Assembly: GCA_030841765.1 (NCBI GenBank)
Contig: JAUUSS010000084.1
Span: forward strand, 1 to 10,382
Direction of reading: 5' to 3'
Source of the DNA: Collinsella aerofaciens
GTDB lineage: Bacteria > Actinomycetota > Coriobacteriia > Coriobacteriales > Coriobacteriaceae
DNA length: 10,382 nucleotides
The notes beneath the pieces are model-generated. The model made no database searches and was not told the DNA's origin. It was given only the letters and a program-made list of their open reading frames with translations. This document shows positions 6,206 through 10,382 of this stretch, piece after piece (position 1 is the first letter of the stretch; each line of letters begins with the position of its first letter). The translations under genes and the position numbers were made by a program.

Positions 6206-6943
6206 ATGGGCTTCTTTGACAAGATGTTCGAGAAGAAAGAGTGCGCGATTTGCGGTACCGAGCTGGGACTTCTAGGTAAGACAAAAATCAATGAAGGCTA
6301 CCTGTGCAAAGAGTGCGCCGGCAAGCTCTCCCCCTACTTTCACGGCTATCGCTCCAGCACCGCGGACGATATCCGTGAGCAACTCGCCTACCGCGAGGCC
6401 AACGCCGAGCGCCTGTCTTCGTTCAACCCCACGCGCACGCTTTCTGCCGGGCGCACCAATATTATGCTCGATGAGGACGCGGGCCTGCTGATCATCACTT
6501 CGCAGAGCCGCTGGCGCGACGCCAATCCCGACATCATCGAGTTCTCGCAGGTACTCGGCTGCGATATGGATATCGACGAGCAGCGCACCGAGATCTATCG
6601 CGAGACCAAGGACGGCGAGCGCGAGAGCTACAACCCGCCGCGCTACGACCTGGATTACGACTTTAATCTGACCATCCACGTCAACACGCCGTACTTTACC
6701 GAGATCAACCTGCGCGTGAACGACTCCACCATCGATCAGCGCGGCTCCATCGAATACCGCGAGGCCAAGCGCCAGGCAACCGAAGTCCGCGATGCGCTGG
6801 TGCAGCTGCGCCAGGAGACGCGCGACAGCGTCGTGGCCGCCAAGGCCCCCAAGACCGCGGTGACCTGCCCCTTCTGCGGAGCCACCACCATTCCCGATGC
6901 CAGTGGGCGCTGCGAATACTGCGGCGGCGCCATCGGCGCATAG
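6206..6943 (+). CDS. DUF4428 domain protein with C-terminal zinc ribbon
   Basis: This 245-residue soluble protein of unknown function begins with a DUF4428-type zinc-binding module: Cys13/Cys16 and Cys34/Cys37 around GLLGKTKINEGYLC, followed by the typical KLSPYF. The middle (about 70-200) is charged, mixed alpha/beta in appearance, and has no signal peptide or membrane helix. The C terminus carries a second zinc ribbon (Cys221, Cys224, Cys236, Cys239). GGGAGG five bases upstream fixes the ATG. It leads a probable operon, with only 24 bases to the next gene, whose product also starts with zinc ribbons. Small DUF4428 proteins are often found beside membrane-stress or SPFH genes; a scaffold or adaptor role here is inference. 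Domain call is good; function is unknown. Confidence 0.88.
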   Translation: MGFFDKMFEKKECAICGTELGLLGKTKINEGYLCKECAGKLSPYFHGYRSSTADDIREQLAYREANAERLSSFNPTRTLSAGRTNIMLDEDAGLLIITSQSRWRDANPDIIEFSQVLGCDMDIDEQRTEIYRETKDGERESYNPPRYDLDYDFNLTIHVNTPYFTEINLRVNDSTIDQRGSIEYREAKRQATEVRDALVQLRQETRDSVVAAKAPKTAVTCPFCGATTIPDASGRCEYCGGAIGA

Positions 6944-6967
6944 CCTCCGGCAGCGAAAGGACCGATC

Positions 6968-8290
6968 ATGGCCTTCGAGAGCGTCAACTATCAATGCCCC
7001 GCGTGTGGCGGCCCCCTGCATTTTGCCAGTGCCGAGCAAAAGCTCGTCTGCGACTACTGCGATTCTCGTTTTGAAGTCGAAGAAGTCGAGGCCCTCTATC
7101 GCGAGCGCCAGGACAAGGCAGATGCCAAAGCCGATGCAGCAGCCGCAACGCCCAATCCCGTCGCCGACGACGCGGTGCAGGAACTCGCCCAAAACGCCGG
7201 CTACATCTGCTCATCGTGCGGCGCCGAGCTCGTGTCCGACGGCACCGTCGCCGTCACCACCTGCCCGTACTGCGGCAACTCCGCCGTGGCGCCCGGCCAG
7301 CTCTCTGGCGACTTCTCGCCCGACCTGGTGATTCCGTTTAAGCTCGGGCGCGATGACGTCACGGCCGCACTCAAGGAACACTACAAGGGCAAGATCTTGC
7401 TGCCCAAGAGCTTTGTCACCGGCAACCATATCGACGAGGTCCAAGGTGTCTACGTGCCGTTTTGGCTCTACGGCGCCCGCGTTGACGGCGAAGTGTACTT
7501 TGACGCGACCAACGAGACCGTGACCGAGGAATCCGACCGCACCGTCACGACCACCGACCACTACGATGCCTATCGCAAGGGCAATATCTCGTTTAAGCGC
7601 GTGCCCGTCGACGGATCATCCAAGATGCCCGACGGCCACATGGACGCCATCGAGCCGTTTGACTACGACGCACTGCGTCCGTTCTCGGTCGCATATATGC
7701 CCGGCTACATCGCCAACCGTTACGACGAGGACTGCGAGACTTGCAAGGCGCGCGCCGAGCGCCGCATGGAAGAAAGCACGGTCTCGGCCCTGCGCGAGAC
7801 CGTCGTCGACGAATACGACGATGCCACGGTCGAAAGCAAGCAGCTCGACTACACCTGGGAAGACAGCGACTACGCCCTGTTCCCCGTCTGGATGCTCTCC
7901 ACCTCGTGGAACGGCAAGAGCTACCTGTTTGCCATGAACGGCCAGACCGGCCGCTTGGTCGGCGAGCTCCCCTGCTCCAAGCCCAAGCTCGCCATCGCCT
8001 CGGTGCTGTTCTTCGTGATCGGATTTATCCTCTCCCAGATTCTCTTTATGGGTGAGAACGCCTTCGATCCGGATTACCTCACCTTTGATATCGAGGGCAT
8101 CCTCATCAACATCATCGCGCCGCTGATCATCGTGATTATCGGAGACGTGCTACTGGTAGGCCAGCTCAAGACGGCCAACGAAGCAACCCATGCCGATGAG
8201 TATTGTGGCGAGCTCGACCTGACCGAGAAGCACGACACCTTCAGCCACACCGAGACCACCGTTGTCATGAAAGACGACAAGGACGACTAA
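6968..8290 (+). CDS. TFIIB-type zinc-ribbon protein with two C-terminal membrane helices (YdjG-like)
   Basis: The 440-residue protein opens with two zinc ribbons: Cys10/Cys13/Cys28/Cys31 and Cys81/Cys84/Cys99/Cys102, separated by a charged, Ala-rich helix. A conserved central domain follows, with PFKLGRDD and GVYVPFWLYGA, the hallmarks of proteins labelled TFIIB-type zinc ribbon-containing. A further CETC pair (256, 259) lies in the middle. Two hydrophobic helices (about 341-361 and 378-400) precede an acidic tail. The architecture recalls B. subtilis YdjG, a membrane partner of PspA under envelope stress, although it is longer. The name does not imply a transcription role. AAGGA six bases before ATG supports the start. 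It is 24 bases after the DUF4428 gene and 48 before the SPFH gene, so co-transcription is likely. YdjG kinship is inferred from layout and context. Confidence 0.85.
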   Translation: MAFESVNYQCPACGGPLHFASAEQKLVCDYCDSRFEVEEVEALYRERQDKADAKADAAAATPNPVADDAVQELAQNAGYICSSCGAELVSDGTVAVTTCPYCGNSAVAPGQLSGDFSPDLVIPFKLGRDDVTAALKEHYKGKILLPKSFVTGNHIDEVQGVYVPFWLYGARVDGEVYFDATNETVTEESDRTVTTTDHYDAYRKGNISFKRVPVDGSSKMPDGHMDAIEPFDYDALRPFSVAYMPGYIANRYDEDCETCKARAERRMEESTVSALRETVVDEYDDATVESKQLDYTWEDSDYALFPVWMLSTSWNGKSYLFAMNGQTGRLVGELPCSKPKLAIASVLFFVIGFILSQILFMGENAFDPDYLTFDIEGILINIIAPLIIVIIGDVLLVGQLKTANEATHADEYCGELDLTEKHDTFSHTETTVVMKDDKDD

Positions 8291-8338
8291 GCAATCCAAC
8301 CAATACCACCCGGCCTTTGACGAGAAAGGAAGATCACC

Positions 8339-9577
8339 ATGGGACTCTTGAAAGCTGGATTGGGAGCTGCCGGCGGCGTCATGGCCGACCAGTGGAAGGA
8401 ATTTATCTACTGCGAATCGATGCCTGCTGACGTCTTGGCCTGCAAGGGCAGCAAGCGCACCGGCGGCCGCAGCTCCAACACGCGCGGCGAGGACAACGTC
8501 ATCTCCAACGGCTCGGTCATCGCCGTCAACGACGGCCAGGGCATGCTCGTGGTGCAAAACGGCAAGATCATCGAAGTCGCGCTGGAGCCCGGTGAGTTCG
8601 TCTTCGATACCGGCAGCGAGCCGAGCGTCTTTAGCGGCAACCTGGGCGATTCCATCAAGGAGACCTTCGCCAATATCGGCAGCCGCTTTACCTTTGGCGG
8701 CGACGCGGGCAAGGACCAGCGCGTCTACTTCATCAACACCAAGGAGATCATCGGCAACAAGTACGGCACCGCCTCGCCCGTGCCCTTCCGCGTGGTCGAT
8801 AACAACATTGGCCTGGACGTCGACATCTCCGTGCGCTGCAACGGCGAGTATTCGTACCGCATCACCAACCCGCTGCTGTTCTACACCAACGTATGCGGCA
8901 ACGTGACCGATAGCTACACGCGCGACAAGATCGACAGCCAGCTTAAGTCCGAGCTGCTCACCGCCCTGCAGCCCGCCTTTGCCAAGATCTCGGAGATGGG
9001 CATCCGCTACAGCGCCATCCCCGGCCACACCACCGAGCTCGCCCGCGCGCTCAACGAGGTCCTCTCTGCCGACTGGCGTGACCTGCGCGGCGTCGAGATC
9101 GTAAGCTTTGGCGTCAACTCCATCGCCGCCTCGCAAGAGGACGAGCAGATGATCAAGGACCTGCAGAAAGCCGCGGTCATGCGCGATCCCACCATGGCAG
9201 CCGCCAACATTGCCAGCGCCCAGAGCGACGCAATGCGCGCGGCAGCCGCCAACCCCAACGGCGCGATGGCAGGCTTTATGGGCATGGGCATGGCGGGTGG
9301 CATGGGCGGCATGAACGCCAGCCAGCTGTTCGCCGCCGGCCAGGCACAGCAGCAGGCCGCCCCGCAGCCGGCTCCGGCACCCACTCCCACACCGGCTCCC
9401 GCCGCACCTGCGGCCGGCGCATGGACCTGCAGCTGCGGCGCCACCAACACCGGCAAGTTCTGCTCCGAGTGCGGTAGTCCCGCACCCGCCCCGGCACCGG
9501 CCAAGTGGTTCTGCCCCAACTGCGGCAGCGAAAACGGCGGCAAGTTCTGCAGCAACTGCGGAACGCCCCGGCCCTAG
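8339..9577 (+). CDS. SPFH/stomatin-family protein with two C-terminal zinc ribbons (COG4260, YdjI-like)
   Basis: The 412-residue protein has an N-terminal region with QWKEFIYCES, like the start of B. subtilis YdjI, then an SPFH domain over about residues 40-285 (FINTKEIIGNKYGT is typical of this subgroup). An Ala/Gly/Met-rich linker and an Ala-Pro-Gln stretch (about 336-361) follow, then two zinc ribbons (Cys364/366/375/378 and Cys392/395/404/407). SPFH proteins form membrane-associated oligomers that organise membrane domains. Members of this COG4260 group commonly end in zinc ribbons and are sometimes labelled virion core protein from a distant poxvirus match. It lacks a clear transmembrane helix. 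AAAGGAAG lies upstream of ATG. Position after a YdjG-like gene matches the B. subtilis ydjGHI order. Family is confident; the stress role is inference. Confidence 0.92.
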   Translation: MGLLKAGLGAAGGVMADQWKEFIYCESMPADVLACKGSKRTGGRSSNTRGEDNVISNGSVIAVNDGQGMLVVQNGKIIEVALEPGEFVFDTGSEPSVFSGNLGDSIKETFANIGSRFTFGGDAGKDQRVYFINTKEIIGNKYGTASPVPFRVVDNNIGLDVDISVRCNGEYSYRITNPLLFYTNVCGNVTDSYTRDKIDSQLKSELLTALQPAFAKISEMGIRYSAIPGHTTELARALNEVLSADWRDLRGVEIVSFGVNSIAASQEDEQMIKDLQKAAVMRDPTMAAANIASAQSDAMRAAAANPNGAMAGFMGMGMAGGMGGMNASQLFAAGQAQQQAAPQPAPAPTPTPAPAAPAAGAWTCSCGATNTGKFCSECGSPAPAPAPAKWFCPNCGSENGGKFCSNCGTPRP

Positions 9578-9594
9578 CCCCTCTATCTGGTAAT

Positions 9595-9611
9595 TGGCGG
9601 GAGATCCGCCA
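9595..9611 (+). other. Short hairpin between the SPFH and lipoprotein genes
   Basis: TGGCGG (9595-9600) pairs with CCGCCA (9606-9611) around a five-base loop. Only a weak T-rich stretch follows (TTTGTTTC from 9619), so it may cause partial termination or mark an mRNA processing point and lower expression of the lipoprotein relative to the upstream genes. No promoter was recognised in the 79-base gap. Confidence 0.4.
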
Positions 9612-9656
9612 CCCCGCATTTGTTTCTATAGGTTTCGTTCGATAAAGGAGGACACC

Positions 9657-10382
9657 ATGAAGACAACGTTCAAAAAGTCCGCGCTCGCATTCCTGACATG
9701 TATCTTGGCGCTCGCCTTTGCCCTGACGGGCTGCAGCGGCGGCGGCAAAGACCCCAAGGCCAACTTCGTCGGCAGCTGGCAGTACTCGGGTGGAACCTTG
9801 GACGGCGAAGAGCTGACCGATGAGTACATGGACATGCTCAAGGAGTGGGGCCTCAACTGCGTCCTGATCCTCGACGAGGACGGCACAGGCGTCCTCGATA
9901 TGTTCCTTGAGGTCGCCGACCTGAAATGGGAAGCCAAGGACGCCACCACCGTAACGATCACCGCCGAAGATGAGTCGCACGACCTGAAGCTCAAGGACGA
10001 CAAGCTCGTCCTGGAGGTGGAAGGCGACAAGCTTATCTTCACCAAGTCCGACAAGGATCTGTCCGGCACGGTGAAGAAGGATCGCGAGGCGGCCGAGAAG
10101 GAAGAAGAGGTCGATGAGGCCGTCGAAGACGACGACGTCCAGAGTGTCGAAATCTCCCCCGCCGTCACCGTCGCCGATGACGATCTGTGCACCATCACCA
10201 TCACCGAGAAATTCAAGGACGACTGGGGCGACATCGGCTTTGTCGTCAACATCACCAACAAGAGCGACAAGGACCTGACCTTCTACGCTCCTTCCGGCAA
10301 GACCAACGTCAACGGCACTATGAAGGAACCCTGGTTCTCGGCTAACCTGATGCCCGGCACCAGCGCCACCGAGGAATTCACG
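9657..10382 (+). CDS. Putative lipoprotein, 3' end beyond the window
   Basis: The reading frame is open for 242 codons to the window end. It starts at an ATG five bases after AAAGGAGG (9644-9651). Residues 1-26 form a lipoprotein signal peptide: positively charged start, hydrophobic core, and lipobox Leu-Thr-Gly-Cys with Cys26 as the lipidation site, followed by a Ser-Gly-rich tether. Residues about 36-125 resemble small lipocalin-like domains of Gram-positive lipoproteins (a GSWQYSG start, LDEDGTGVL, a Trp strand, LIFTKSD end). A very acidic segment (about 142-162) then leads to a beta-rich region (ISPAVTVADDD, NITNKSDKDL) similar in style to DUF4352-like extracytoplasmic domains. It is probably exported and anchored outside the membrane, and likely the fourth gene of the zinc-ribbon/SPFH operon. 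The ligand is unknown; domain names are tentative. Confidence 0.85.
   Translation, partial: MKTTFKKSALAFLTCILALAFALTGCSGGGKDPKANFVGSWQYSGGTLDGEELTDEYMDMLKEWGLNCVLILDEDGTGVLDMFLEVADLKWEAKDATTVTITAEDESHDLKLKDDKLVLEVEGDKLIFTKSDKDLSGTVKKDREAAEKEEEVDEAVEDDDVQSVEISPAVTVADDDLCTITITEKFKDDWGDIGFVVNITNKSDKDLTFYAPSGKTNVNGTMKEPWFSANLMPGTSATEEFT

Noticed and set aside
8150..9619. Long minus-strand open frame opposite the SPFH gene
   Set aside because: It mirrors the codon pattern of the real gene, is Gly/Ala-rich without motifs, and would require a terminator-free overlap with three plus-strand features.
9594..9630. Separate promoter for the lipoprotein gene (TTGGCG and TCTATA)
   Set aside because: The spacing of 25 bases is too large, and the -35-like part lies within the hairpin; operon read-through is simpler.

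Overview
The window reads as a chromosomal segment of a GC-rich, Gram-positive bacterium. It is most likely an actinobacterium of the class Coriobacteriia (Collinsella or a close relative). This placement is inferred from strong GGAGG ribosome binding sites, high GC at third codon positions, a 12-helix membrane LuxR regulator of the type common in Coriobacteriia, and the style of the intergenic palindromes. No 16S, tRNA or other phylogenetic marker is present to confirm it. There is no phage gene, transposase or CRISPR array; this is host core and accessory sequence.

Layout. Positions 1-179 hold no gene but contain a long palindromic terminator and a second perfect hairpin behind pyrE. pyrE (orotate phosphoribosyltransferase) lies at 180-863 on the minus strand. 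A 437-base divergent intergenic region follows, with a palindromic promoter/operator candidate, a 23-codon leader ORF with a strong ribosome binding site, and several hairpins. mgtA (P-type Mg2+ importer ATPase) occupies 1301-4069 on the plus strand. A 337-base intergenic region then carries two tandem copies of a REP-like inverted repeat and a bidirectional terminator. On the minus strand, 4407-5953 encodes a 12-helix membrane protein with a C-terminal LuxR helix-turn-helix. The two parts are in different frames, broken exactly at a run of eight Gs. Divergent from it, on the plus strand, is a probable operon: a DUF4428 zinc-ribbon protein (6206-6943), a zinc-ribbon protein with two C-terminal membrane helices (6968-8290), an SPFH-domain protein with two C-terminal zinc ribbons (8339-9577), and a lipoprotein that runs off the window end (9657 onward).

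How the parts may work together. pyrE is a housekeeping pyrimidine gene. mgtA appears to have its own regulated leader, with a possible peptide-sensing attenuator analogous to (but not homologous in sequence with) enterobacterial mgtL. The last four genes resemble the membrane-stress module of Bacillus subtilis (pspA-ydjGHI): a zinc-ribbon membrane protein next to a COG4260 SPFH protein. Here they are combined with an extra DUF4428 protein and a surface lipoprotein, and no PspA is visible. The divergent LuxR-type gene is the natural candidate regulator of that operon. Its homopolymer frameshift raises phase variation, recoding, recent decay or an assembly error as alternatives.
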